From NCBI RefSeq assembly GCF_048128805.1, contig NC_136016.1, positions 4,263,501-4,327,500 on the forward strand: a stretch of 64,000 nt of DNA, written 5' to 3'. Under the pieces are notes generated by a model. The model searched no databases, was not told the DNA's origin, and was given only the letters and a program-made list of their open reading frames with translations. Below are positions 35,125 to 56,277 of this stretch, piece by piece. Both the position numbers and the translations under genes were made by a program. This stretch comes from Centroberyx gerrardi (Eukaryota; Chordata; Actinopteri; Beryciformes; Berycidae). Numbering within the stretch: position 1 is the first letter of the stretch; each line of letters starts with the position of its first letter.

Positions 35125-38100
35125 ATGGACGCAGTGAAGGAGGGTCACAAGAGCACCCTGAGCTCAGGCAAGATGGTGGCCCTGGCTGCAGGGCTCTCGG
35201 TCGGGGCCACAGTGGGCTACATTGTCTACCGCCATATAAGCAGCACCAACCACTGTGAGTCTATGACTTGAGGGTTAAAATGCAAAAGGCAAATGTAAAA
35301 TCCATTTGTACACAAGCAAAATATGTGGATATATGACACATTGAAGATTTAGTGTAATTTATTCCCTGATTAACTTGGCTGTGAATGACATGGTCTGTTC
35401 TGCCGTTAGCAGCTCAGCTGCCCAACATTGAGGAGTCCAGGATGACACTTCCCCTAGAAGTGTATAGGAACATATCCAGATACCAGGCCACGTTTTTGGA
35501 TATGGTGAGTAGTGTAATACCAGATGACTACTGTGCATCAGCTCAAAGTAGTGGAAGTGGTTGAGATTTGAAAATGAAGTCCATTCTGTATATTTGTTCT
35601 CCCATAATAGGTAGCGATGCACATTTGCCCACACATCCGCTTCAACTAAAAACCTCTAAATCTGTCAATGAAGACACTGTATCTTTATTTGTTGTTATTT
35701 TTCTATTCATTCTGTTGGTGTGATTACTTTTTTTCTGCACTAGTACTACTGTCTTATTCTCTCTATTGTCTTATTCTTAGCTATATCCTGTTCTCTGCTG
35801 CTGCAAAGACCCAATTTCCCGATGGGGATCATCAAAGTTTCATCTAATCTAATCACCATGGGGGTCTATACTGTGTCTATGGTCCCACATTTATTTATAT
35901 TTAAAAATTTGCTTTAGTTTCGCTTTATTTGTGCATCTTCTGTTAAATTGTTTATTGCTACTTCTAAGGCTGCATCTAGAAAGCGCTAGCGCACCTGTTG
36001 CAGACATGTTCGATTTTTAGGACTCAAATCTGGCAACAGCCAATGAGAGTTGAGCTCCAGAGAAAGGAAAAAAATACAGCAAGTGTTGGAAGAAAATTGC
36101 TCCACCTCCATGCTAGTTCTGTTTCAGCATTGCAGCAGTGTGAGAATTTGCTTTCGCAAGTGCTGGTGTGTGTTTTGCAGTTAGTTTTGGGGAACACACA
36201 CACTAACTGGCTGCCAAGTGTGTGATGTCCAATCTTTTCATCCTGAGTCATGTCGTGTGTCCCCAGCCTAACTCTCTGCTCTCCTGCTGTCTCTCCCTCT
36301 CTCCTCCTCTATTTCCAGGTGAACCAGAAGTCTGGAGCTCATGTCAGGGTGCTGCCGGAGTCCGGGGAGCCCGGGTGCCAGAGCGCTGTGTGTTTTCTGC
36401 TGCACGGCTCTCCAGAGCAGGTCCTGCTGGCCCGCTGCGTCCTGGAGAACCTGGCCACCGACTGTGAGCCGGCCACCGAGGTCTTGGAGGTTCCTCAAAC
36501 CGCCTACGGCCGGATCATAGGTAGCGTACAACAAAAACATGTTTGTTAAGGATGATTGGATTAAGATTTCTTCTGGCAATTTTTCTCAGGGCTTTTTGTT
36601 TTCAGCACTGGCATTGAGCTAATGCTGTACAGCCTGCTGCAAATAAAACTCTTATTAGATTTTCTCCTTGGTGAACTCCTGTGATACCATTTGCTTACCT
36701 ATCTGCTAGACTTGGTGTGTCTTTAGGTTTAATTAATATGTTGTTTTTTTTAAGGCTGATGCCAATATTTAATGGATTGAAGCTGCCGATAGCAGCCATT
36801 TTGTGATATTCTATATCTGTATTATGTATTCAGTGTTTCCTCCAGAATTCTATTCTTGTCAGGATGGAAAATCCTCTAAAACTACATTGAGACCATCATG
36901 GAACACTAAAACTCTTCATTGAAAGCCAGGAAAATATTAATATTCTTGCATACTTGTGTGGAATCTGATCAAAATGTCTTAGAATCAGGTCAGAGGGTTA
37001 AGGTTAGGGTTATGTCTTCCCATAGACAACCAGTGTAGTATTGATCAATTCTACAATAAATATGTAACTAATCAAACTGCATCATATCAGAGGTGGACCA
37101 CACTGACCGGGCCATATCTGGTAATAAAAGGCCAATCTGTTTATCTAACCTTAGTGTCCATCCCTGTGTGTGTGTGTGTGTGCTGCAGGCCGAGGGGGAG
37201 AGTCTCTGAAGCTGATCACCAGGACCACCGGGGCCAGAGTAGTGTGTCCCAAGGAGAGGACGCAGGGCCTGGAGGCCAAGGGCAAAGTAACGATCACAGG
37301 GACCCGGCAGGAGGTCAGACAGGCCAAAGTGAGTGGGACTCAGCCATTTTGGACACTTAATTCCACTTAACTATTGACATGTAATTGAGAATGAATGAAT
37401 TTCCTTTTCCCATTTTCTATTCCCAGGAGATGATTCTGGAGAAAGTCAGAGATGACATGGCGGTGAGGAAGAAAATCTCCCAGTCCTCGGCTCTGCGCCA
37501 GAAACGACGGCCCCAAGACCCGGAGGGTCAGAGGCCGGACATCATGGAGACGGAGCCAACAGCGGGCTTGAACAACAACGGCCCCTATTCTCTCAAGGCA
37601 GAGGAGAAGGGGCTCGTCCAGGCCAACGGGACCACAGGAGAACCAGAAAAGATGTGCGACGAGGCACAGGAGCTCAAAGCCACCGACCCAGGGAACAAGG
37701 AAGAGGAAGAGGAGGAGGATGAGGATGAGGCGGAGGAGGAGGAGGAGGAGGAAATCATCTCCCCAGACTCGCTCTCTGAAGTGTCCAAGTTTGAAAGTGA
37801 GTTTGCATCCTCTCCTTTTCAATATTTACTCATATTTAATATTCATTGTGCACAATAGCTACAATGCATATTTACATATTTCTGTATATTTGTTCCTTCT
37901 GGTGATGCACATCTGCCTCAATCTGGAACCTGTCAGTGAAGATGCTGTATCTTTATTTCTATATTTATTTGCTGTATTCTTATTTTTCTTTTGATACATT
38001 CGGTGAATGTAATTACTTGTTGTATTGCCTTCAGTAATCTATTGTGTTATTCTTTATATCTCATTCTTTGTTGTTTCGACAACTCATCTAATCAAATCTA

Positions 38101-38650
38101 CCACAGCTAATATTTCCTCTGGGAGATCATATTTTATTTTCTCCGTATGGTGTCCCAGTTCCCAGCCCGGACCTGAGCTTCCAGCCCGACGAGCACCTAG
38201 AGGTTTATGTTTCCGCCTCGGAGAACCCGAACCACTTCTGGATCCAGATCCTGGGCGTTCGCTCGCTCCAGCTGGACAAGCTGACTGAGGAGATGAGCCG
38301 CTTCTACAACAGTAGCACCCCGACTGTAAGGAGAAATCCTACAATTTATGTTCTTTCAGTTGTAGGGGAAACGCATAAAACAAAGGGAATATATACATGA
38401 GCAGTGATGGGTGGTAACGCTTAATGGAGTAATGCATTACCGTAGTATCATTACTTTTCCTAGTAACGAGTAATGTAGCAAATTACTGTTTCAATTAGGA
38501 TTTCAATTAGAGTTAGACTGATATATCGTTTGCTCATATATCAGGTCTATTTCATTGAATTGTTCAATAATGTCTTTGTAAATTAATTCCCCTACCACTG
38601 AGCAGGTGTGGTGGAAAGTTTTAGTGTTCCATGATGGTCTACATTCTGGG

Positions 38651-38712
<62 letters not shown>

Positions 38713-41700
38713 TTGAAATTTTTTGTGCATGAAAACTTTAAAGATAAAATTTAAAGATATTGAATATCGGCACAAAATATTGGCTAACGGCGACTTCAGT
38801 CTAAAAATATCGGCATCGGCCTTCAAAAATACATATTGGTAAAACTCTAGTTTAAATCTCACTAATAAAATTACAGATACCCATCAAGAAAATAAGTTGT
38901 TACTTTTGTTATTACCACTTCCTAAATATTGTATTCAAGTGGAATCATCCAAAAACTATAAATATCCTCCCCCAAGTAGATGACAAATTATACAACAGTT
39001 GACTTTCTCTCGTTGGAAGTATTCCCACTACTTTGATTTTCATCCAGTAAAAGGAAGAGAAGAACATCAACACTTTCAACACTGCACAAGAGGCTGAGAC
39101 CTGCCACAAGATCCTATTGGACTGCGTCCACTACTTGCCATTGTCCCTCTCATACTATAAATTTAAGAAATGACAAATCTAATCCACAAAGTGGCTTTCT
39201 GGTTGTCTGTCCTGCAGGAGCAGAGGGTGGAGACCATTGTGGTGGGGGACATAGTGGCCGCTCCGTACCGAGACCACGGCACATGGAACCGGGCCAGGGT
39301 GCTGGGAGTGCTGGGCTCCGGACTGGTGGACCTTTACTACGTGGACTTTGGGGACAACGGGGAGCTGCCCAGAGACAGCCTCCGCAGTATGAGGTGAGGG
39401 ATCAGGGCTTATAAGGTGAAGGAAATGTCACGGTCATAACTGGGTAGTTAGCATGAGCAGTGATAGCCACCATGGCTGAACAGATAAAGAAAAGAGCGCC
39501 ACCTACAGAAACTCACACTGCATCAACAGAAAATCCAAGGAAAAAGACGTGACAGTACTGGATTGACAAGTGATCTCTGCATTTTTTTGTATTCAGTATT
39601 ATTTTGCATTTTGTATGTGGTACTAATAAATGGCACAGCGTAGTTGTTTACGGTAGCTTTTGCTGCATTTGCATTTCAGGAGCGACTTCCTCAGTTTACC
39701 ATTCCAAGCCATTGAATGCAGCTTAGCAGGAGTGAGACCAGCAGGTAAAACTGATGTTTTCAACTTTATCGCACAGGCATATAACTAAGAATAAGATATG
39801 TGCTATGGTCTGTGCAACACTTATCGCTTTAATATTCTAATTCAAAATAGAAAAATGGAAAATTGAGTGCATTACTCAAAGAAATAATGTGAGAAAGTTG
39901 AAATATGGGTCTAATAAACTGGGGTATTTTTAATTTCAACAGCATAGCATAGGTTTATTGGCATAGGGTACAGCAAAGTGATGTCTGGACTTGCTTCTTA
40001 TTGGTCAGTGGGGCCCAACATCCCTTTTCACAACAGCCATCTGGATGTGGCATAGCAGGGTAAACACAGGTGTAACAAATAACATTAATGATGGTTCTAT
40101 TACATTTAGGCGTGCCACAGCCATTCCAATGAGCTAGCATGCACAATACCAGGGACCTGGCACTGGAACACCTAAGTGGATTGGAACCATCATTAATGTT
40201 ATTAGTCACACCTGTGTTTACCCTGCTATGACACATCAAAATGGCTGCTGTGAAAAGGGTCCTTACTCCAGTTTAGTGTCCAAGACCGATATTTCAATCT
40301 TCAAGTCAATTATCTAAGTGGCAGCAATGTGAGGGTTTAGAATATTGCACTAAATTGTCCAGTTTTCTCTCTGATTTTGAATTAGACTATTAAACATGCT
40401 ATGTGCATCCTAATCTGACTGTCCCACTCTGTTGTTCAGGAGAGGTGTGGACCGAGGCGGCCCTGGATGATTTTGACAGGCTGACATATTGTGCTGAGTG
40501 GAGACCCCTGCTGGCCAAGCTGTGCAGCTACTCTCACTCCGAGATCTCCTCCTGGCCCAGCGTCAAGCTCTACGACAACAATGAGGGCAAGGTCAGCCAG
40601 GAGTCTCCGCCCACTTCATCATGACTGTTTAACTGTGGCTGCTGGCTACATATTTCATGTATCATTGCTTTGATTTATTTACTCTCTCCCTCTGTGTGCT
40701 GTTTTCCTGGTTGCACATATTATGTACTGCAGGCAGTGGATCTGGGTGAGGAGCTCATCCGGCTGGGCCATGCTGTCGGCTGTCAGGATGTGGTGAATGG
40801 GAGGGGCGACGGAGACAACCTCGGCTGTCTGCAGAGGATGCTGGTGAGTGACTGAACAACCGAAAGTGTTATTAGCCTTATCAGCTCTGACAGTGACAAC
40901 TAGGGTTCAACTGATGTGTTCTGAAGGAAGATACCAATGTTTTGGATTGAAGCTACATTTTCTATCTTTAAATTTGACAATTTTCATGCCAAAAAAATTA
41001 CAAATATTCAGTGTTTCTGCCAGAATTTATTCTTGACAGGGTGGAAAGGCTTCTGAAACAGCATTTAAATCATCATGGGACACTAAAAGTCTATTGAAAC
41101 TCAGGATGATAATAATAATAATAATAATAATGATAATAATAATAATAATAAAACATATTCATGCATGCTTGTGTGGAATCCAACCAGTGTTGCCAATTCT
41201 GCAATAAATATGTAATCAATCAAACTGCATCATATCCATCATATCAGAGGTGGACAACACTGACTGGCTGATATCTGAATTTTAATAAAAGGCCAATATT
41301 GGCCCCATATATCAGTCTAGTCCTAGACTGCACCCCTCGTGGAAATATCCTCTCAATCCTCAAACACATTCAGACGTCCTTATTTCTTGTCCTCCTGCAG
41401 GATGACGTGATCGGAGCCTCGTCAGAGCTGAGTCTCTCCTGCATCAGCTTATCAGGTAAGTTCAACACAATGAATGATCTGTAAAGGGGAAGTTGTTTAG
41501 TGTGCGACTCCAGCAAAATCAAAATCTCTACTAATCTCTACTCTGTATTACTGTTATTTTTTGGGGGATTGGGATTGATTAAAGGCAATTTGCAGCAAAA
41601 CGGAGAGTGGGTGTCGGCGCGGGTGTCGGCGCGGGCGTCGTCCTCGCCGTCGTCCTCGCCATCATCCACATCGTCGCCACATTTACTGAGATCCCTGGAG

Positions 41701-43695
41701 CTCCAAAGGGCCGACGCAGACGACAGCCTCTCGTCCGGATTCGGCCGTGGCTTCGCCCACTCCACCCCGGCCGAACCCATTCACATCGCCGAGTCGTCCG
41801 CAATAAACCGCAACGCCGGCCCCTACGGCGACGACGTCTCCGTCTCGCCGCTGCACCTCACAGACACGCAGCTTCCCCTTTCCGAATCCTCCACTTCGTC
41901 CTGTTCGACGCACTCCTCGTGCCTCGGGGCGTCGACAGGAGATTTCGGCTCCGTGGCGATCGGCGACAACCTGGAAGGAAGCAGCTACGACGGAGACATA
42001 GAGGGCGAAGCAGCCGGGTCGTCCGCAGAAGGAGGAACCACGGAGAGCTCTGACTCCTATTGGACCGCAAGCATGGAGGAAGAGGAGAGCCTGCTGGAGA
42101 ACCGCAGCGGAGGAGTCATCAGCATATCCTCCACATCCGCCTGCTCCCACACAGGCGAGGACTCGTGCCAGAGCGACGAGGATCAGCAGGACGAAGATGA
42201 AGAGGACAGTCGATGTGGCAGTAACTTTATAGATGGCAGCGTGGTTACGGTGAGTGACAGCAGCTTCCTTAGTGGGAATACTAGCAGTAGCAGTGACGTT
42301 ATTTACATGGGGTTCACTGAGCCTGCTAGAGACTGCGTTCAGCCCGACGGAAGGAAGCGGGAACAACCGAAAAGGAAAAAAGGGCCGCCGCCACCGCACG
42401 CACTTGCAGTAGAACTGAGCGCGGTGGAAGACGGGGCAAATGGCAACCAAAACGGAGCTGGAACAGACGAGAAAACCGAGGATCTGGGAAATACATCGGG
42501 CGAAGAAGAGATAGAAGATGCTAGGAAGCCACAGCCGAGGAGGCCGGTCTGTTCCGACACAGGAGGCAACGGCGTCAAGATGAAACCGGAAGACAAAGAG
42601 CCTCAGTCTTACTCAATTCAGCAGGAGATGCTGAGACGGCGAATGGACCGTTCACCAGAGCGTCTGGCCGCGACGCGCAGCCAAGAATCAAACGGAGAAG
42701 TGCAGCAGAAATGTGCAACCGACACCCTTAAAGACTCGAAGGAAACGAGAAAGGAAACCGTTTTCAACTCTGACACTCGCTCATATCCAACAGATTATGA
42801 TGGTGAATATTGAAAGAGAACTCCTATTTTCACACAACGGGGGTCATTTCTACAAGAGAGCACATAAGGAAGCACTGATATCTCTTACACCCTTTTCACA
42901 CCCATGATCCAGGAATATTACAGTATTGGTGTACCATGACTAACCAATGCATTCATTCCAGTACTTCTAATTTCCCACGGGTAGTGCAGGCACTCAAACA
43001 CTGGAGGCTTGTAGCAACTTATAATCAAATAACTGCTGGATAATGTTAGAATTTGTCAAAATGTAATAAAATGTCTCTCTTAAATGGGTTGAAAATGTAA
43101 TAAAACCTGTAATGAATTCCTGGATAATGTAATAACATCACATTATTGCATTAACCAGCGATTGTGACTTCATGATATAGCACAATCTCCAGTATGTAAT
43201 TGCTTTTATACAGCAGTTACAACAAAGATAGAAGCTTTGGGTTTTAATTTAATAATTTTTGTTTGGGCCTTCAACAAAGAAATTAGTTCCCCGTTGCTAA
43301 GCAATAAACATCCTTGCTTGCTTGATACTAAGTGAATAAATGAAATGTAAACAAGGCGGAGGGGTACCATAGGAGTTATATAGTACAAGTTTGTATATTG
43401 CGGTTATAAGCACTCATGGAACACCTGTCTTCCAGTTACAATGTGTGGTTGGAAACATGTTTTATAATAATGGGATATTACATACCTTATCTGGCAATTA
43501 TTACATTATCAGTTGCTACAAGGCTTCTGCACTGCGGTGGATGAAAATGAAAGTGGATACTTGACTCAAGCTGTTCAGATTGCTGGTAGGTTAACTGCTG
43601 AATGTCCATTAACTGGAGTGTCTTCTCTTTATACTTCAGAAGTCGCCTCAATCTCAGGAAGCGTTGATGACGTTCTAGAGGATGAGCTGTTCTGA
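35125..43695 (+). CDS. tdrkh: Tudor and KH domain-containing protein (piRNA pathway), with a large extra exon
   Basis: Conserved coding exons: 35125-35254 (exon may begin 35094), 35410-35504 (or from 35413), 36319-36520, 37189-37328, 37427-37796, 38159-38325, 39218-39393, 39680-39744, 40440-40591, 40733-40843, 41401-41455, 43640-43695; plus the extra exon 41585-42802. Without the extra exon they make 572 residues (human about 561); with it 978. Order: N-terminal membrane segment (about 17-36), degenerate KH1 (about 44-120), KH2 with an intact GRGG loop (143-146), acidic run (281-298), Tudor domain (about 313-430, core DLYYVDFGDNG). The family anchors on the outer mitochondrial membrane and binds methylated arginines of PIWI proteins during piRNA 3'-end trimming. 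The last exon, VASISGSVDDVLEDELF, matches the mammalian C terminus, so the conserved gene end is certain. Confidence 0.93.
35605..35850 (+). repeat. LINE-like tail, family D copy 1
   Basis: GATGCACATTTGCC, TCAATGAAGACACTGTATCTT and GTGTGATTAC recur in the same order at 37893-38125. Ends CCCAATTTCCCGATGGGGAT then ATCTAATCTAATC, like non-LTR tails with short terminal repeats. Confidence 0.45.
35985..36270. repeat. Relative of the 21593-21895 element
   Basis: Shares GATTTTTAGGACTCAAATCTGGC and the end TGTGTGATGTCC...GTGTGTCCCCAGCC. Ends about 50 bases before tdrkh exon 36319-36520. Confidence 0.4.
36725..37154 (+). mobile_element. Dispersed family A, copy 3
   Basis: Contains CAGTGTTTCCTCCAGAATTC, TTGTCAGGATGGAAAA, ATCATGGAACACTAAAA, ATTCTACAATAAATATGTAA and AATAAAAGGCCAAT in the family order. 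Fills most of tdrkh intron 3. Confidence 0.65.
37893..38125 (+). repeat. LINE-like tail, family D copy 2
   Basis: Same block order as 35605-35850, ending in TCATCTAATCAAATCTACC; about 30 bases before tdrkh exon 38159-38325. Confidence 0.45.
38512..38856 (-). mobile_element. Dispersed family A, copy 4, with (TA)n block
   Basis: Begins AGAGTTAGACTGATATATCG and ends ATCGGCCTTCAAAAATACATATTGG then AAAACTCTAG. The family block CCATGATGGTC is directly followed by a (TA)n run at 38653-38710. Confidence 0.65.
38653..38710. repeat. (TA)n microsatellite
   Basis: About 29 TA units; self-complementary and able to form a cruciform. Lies inside a family A element. Confidence 0.95.
40021..40260. mobile_element. 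Foldback palindrome in tdrkh intron 8
   Basis: Left arm 40021-40097, right arm 40183-40260, spacer 85 bp. Perfect core blocks: AACATTAATGATGGTTC against GAACCATCATTAATGTT, and CATAGCAGGGTAAACACAGG against CCTGTGTTTACCCTGCTATG. Only a few mismatches separate the arms. No ORF. Confidence 0.8.
40900..41328 (+). mobile_element. Dispersed family A, copy 5, with (AAT)n block
   Basis: Starts AGGGTTCAACTGATG. Contains ATTCAGTGTTTCTGCCAGAA, CAGGGTGGAAAGGCTTCTGA, an (AAT)n run at 41108-41150 and AATTTTAATAAAAGGCCAAT near the end. Confidence 0.65.
41585..42802 (+). CDS. tdrkh: Extra in-frame 406-codon exon of tdrkh, disordered acidic/serine-rich
   Basis: The exon before it ends in phase 1 (TCA G/GTAAGT). 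Acceptor GATTAAAG at 41584 leads into an open frame in the matching phase; the donor GATG/GTGAAT at 42802/42803 restores phase 1 for the last conserved exon. The length is 1218 = 3 x 406. The frame has no stop across the whole stretch. The peptide is rich in Ser, Glu, Asp and Gly, with SSSPSSSPSS near its start, an acidic DEDQQDEDEEDS run in the middle and a basic KREQPKRKKG patch later; no globular domain is recognisable. Codon use is GC-rich with many CpGs. The mammalian protein lacks it. It could instead act as an alternative terminal exon (TGA at 42811-42813). Confidence 0.7.
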
Positions 43696-44530
43696 GACCA
43701 AAGACGTAAATATCAAGGTATTAAGTTGTTTTGTTTTTTTGATAAATGATATTACCAATCTGTACAAAATGAATGGTATAATGACCCCCAGCTCTCATCT
43801 TCCAGCACTGACCATCAACTCCTCAGCATCAATTCAAATCGGATGAAGTGAACATTTCCTTAGCTGGCCCAAACCCAACCACACGACTCCTCATCAAGAA
43901 GCCTTACTTACTTGACAAGTGTGCGACAGACAGTTCTTCCAGCCATATTCGTTTTGCTGTTGCTACTCCAATACGGGATACATTCTTCAGCTTTTTGTTT
44001 TTGCCTTTCACGCTGTTCTGTTCTGCCTACCGCTGCTTTGCTTTTATGTGTTGTTACTATGCTATGTGTTCAGTTACTGAGAAGAACAGTGAACAGTGGA
44101 ACAAAAAATGGAATGCCAGTATTATTATTGATGTTTAAAGCACTGTGATATAAGTCACTGGAACCAGAGGGCGGGTGGTCTGTGGCTACTGATGTTCGGT
44201 TTCTGTTTGCTTTTTACTTTTTTTTTCCAATTTGTATGTACATTAAGATTTAAAGGCCTACATATTGGGCTTCAGAAGTTACCTATGTTGTGGAAATGAA
44301 AATATATCCTTGAATGTGGTCCTCATATTTTGTTCAATAGGAAAATGTTACATATCATTAGCTAACTGACAGAAGAAATTGTTGGTTTGTCTGCAGAGGT
44401 ATAATAGATTGCACTTTAATAAAGGCTTTATTTTATGTCTTCAGCTTTGTGGCGTGTCTTCCACTTTCAAACACTGCATATGACACCATAATTGTATATT
44501 TCTAAATAAAGTATGGATAATGAAGAGCAA
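43696..44530 (+). other. tdrkh: 3' UTR of tdrkh
   Basis: Follows the conserved stop codon. Two polyadenylation hexamers lie at 44418-44423 and 44505-44510. Short ORFs in it are AT-rich and not recognisable. Confidence 0.6.
44418..44423 (+). terminator. tdrkh: Polyadenylation signal AATAAA (tdrkh, proximal)
   Basis: Canonical hexamer about 720 bases after the tdrkh stop, followed by T- and TG-rich DNA. A second hexamer at 44505-44510 could serve as a distal site. Confidence 0.5.
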
Positions 44531-44844
44531 TGTTTTCATTTAAAATCATTGCATGCAGGGACTTAGTGGAGGGTAAAACCTTTTTATTTATGTAAGAAAG
44601 ATTATCCAACTTTTTATAATGGCATAGATCTTAATCACATAAATGCATAGTATACATGTTAGTAAGCAGTAGCAAATAGATGCAAGTTATATGAATATAA
44701 AGCATAAATTGTTTGTTGGAATGATACAGGAAAGTTGCTTGTTATTATATTGTATTATATTATATTATATTATAGAAATCATTCATTCATTTCCATTGCA
44801 GAGTCCAGTGTTGTTGTTTTCTGCATCAGTCGATGACCTCCATT
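44531..44844. other. Intergenic DNA between tdrkh and mbtd1
   Basis: AT-rich with a TTATA-repeat at about 44746-44775. No gene seen. Confidence 0.5.
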
Positions 44845-45038
44845 CCACACTGACCAATCGCATGAAAGTAGGTTACGCTCGCACATGCGCAGAATCACCA
44901 GAGTAATTTGTTGATATCCTGCTTGGTAGTATTCATTTTTAGACATTGGCATTTCAAAGCCAAATACATCCCCAAATTAGGGGTTTTATTCGTATTAGGC
45001 AGCCCAGTTCCCTAGAACGTCATCTATATGAAGGGCTG
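44845..45038 (+). promoter_or_regulatory. mbtd1: mbtd1 promoter with CCAAT and NRF1-like sites, and 5' leader
   Basis: GACCAATCG (about 44852) and CGCACATGCGCAG (about 44880-44892, close to the NRF1 consensus) precede the first coding exon by 150-190 bases. The leader holds a three-codon uORF (ATG at 45028) whose TGA overlaps the main ATG. The exact transcription start is not visible. Confidence 0.5.
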
Positions 45039-54531
<9,493 letters not shown>

Positions 54532-56277
54532 GGGGACGAGGTCGGACGGAGCGGGACGCACGCCGGGGACGGGACACACACACACACCTCTGGAAAGGCC
54601 GCGAGGATCAAGACGACCCGCCTGGAAACGCACTCGCAGACCAACGCCACGGCCCCTCCCATCCGATCAGCGATGGCGAGCGGGAGGAGGCGCGGTCGTC
54701 TGACGCTCCTGAGAAAATCCCGGAGAGACAAATTTTTTTTTTTCAAACTTCGTAGCCGTGCGTGCACAAACTCAGTCACTCACAAAACCTGTCACGACTG
54801 AGGGGTTCGAAAGCACCCGGGGGCGGGTCGCTGATGTCCGGGCATTCTCTTTTTTCGTATTTCCAAAATCCTCTCTCTCTCCTCTCCCGTCTGAACGATC
54901 CGCCCGGACGAGAGACACTTTCAGCTCTGGGGCGGATCCGCGAAAACCTCCTCTCTCTCTCTCCCGGGGAGGAGGGAGTCCTGCAAGATGACGTCAGTCC
55001 ATCCTGCCTCTGCCAACACTCTGGGCCACGCACAGAGACCTGTAGAAACTGTGAGCAACTTTTTATTGAGCCAGGTCTTTAGGTTTTTTTTGTTTTTTTT
55101 TGTTTTTTTTTTGTCGTCGTCGTCGATTTCAGGTTATGAGAGTCAGCCACTGAAGGCAGAATTTCCATCGGGCCTCGGGAGAGAAGAGAGGCTGGCAGAG
55201 AGAGAGAAAGAATTGTGTATATTTTGATTTTGATTTTCTTTCAGAACAATTTCGCCAGGTGGACTTTTACTTTGTTTATAGTACTTGAAGTTTTTTTTTT
55301 TTTTCCCTTTTTTATTTTGTAATGTTCAGTTTTGGAGTTGTTTTTGTCTTAAACGATGATTTACTTATTTTTGCGTATACATTTTTGGTGGCTGGATGGG
55401 AAACTTAATGTGCGTCGTTGCATAAGAGTGATTATATTCATATAGTATGATGAGACCTATTCATATAGAACTACAGTATATAAATATTAAGGTTTGTGAT
55501 TTGAAGAGAGTGAGCTTTGAATAGTACAGTGCTGCTCAGCATTATTGATATTCCTAACTTTCTTTTCTTTTTGATGATGATTCTGTTTCTTCCAATATTA
55601 GCTGCCGTCTTTTCCACAGCTGCACTTTTCTGATTCGCATTACAGAACCGATATATATGATTTAAATTAAAAATGTAACAATATCATTCAAGCAAAGGAA
55701 AGTGGGTGTTGTGGAGAATATCTGGTCTGTGTTACAATTGTTTTAATATCCACATTTTGAGCTGAATCACGCCTAAAACTGTAACTGTCACTTTTCCTTT
55801 CAGTTCCATCTGGTAAACTATGGACTGACTCACCTAGGATAAGCTTAATGAAGAGTGTGTCATATGTAACAGTGTTAGGCTGGTGTGATATCTTAATGTG
55901 GAGTTCTAGGGACCTATCGCAGTGACCAGATATCCCACTACACCGCCACCCATTGCAAGGCATTGAAGGAACTCAAAGCAGCAGCGGTGAAGTCTTATGT
56001 GCCAGTATCACTATTTACGACATGATTTAAGTGATATCTTCGTTCTGTAATGTCGGAACAAAGATAGTGAAGCTGTGGAGATGCAAAGCTACTTTAAAAA
56101 AAAACAAAAATCACCTCATTTTCGAAGAAATAATGAGTAACACATTTGCAAGGCGAGACGATAACTGAGCAGCAGGGTATGTTATATAAATGAGAAACCT
56201 TACTGGTATGATAGGGCACACTCTGACATGCTTTTTTTTGTTTTATTCCCATTGTCCAAACCTGCATATTTTCCTGC

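Noticed and set aside
37367-37822. 151-codon minus-strand ORF with a poly-Leu segment
   Set aside because: Shadow of the acidic GAG/GAA repeat in tdrkh exon 5.
41683-42450. 255-codon ORF on the minus strand within the tdrkh extra exon
   Set aside because: It mirrors the long open plus-strand frame in CpG-rich DNA. The plus frame has matching splice phases on both sides; the minus frame has no recognisable protein.
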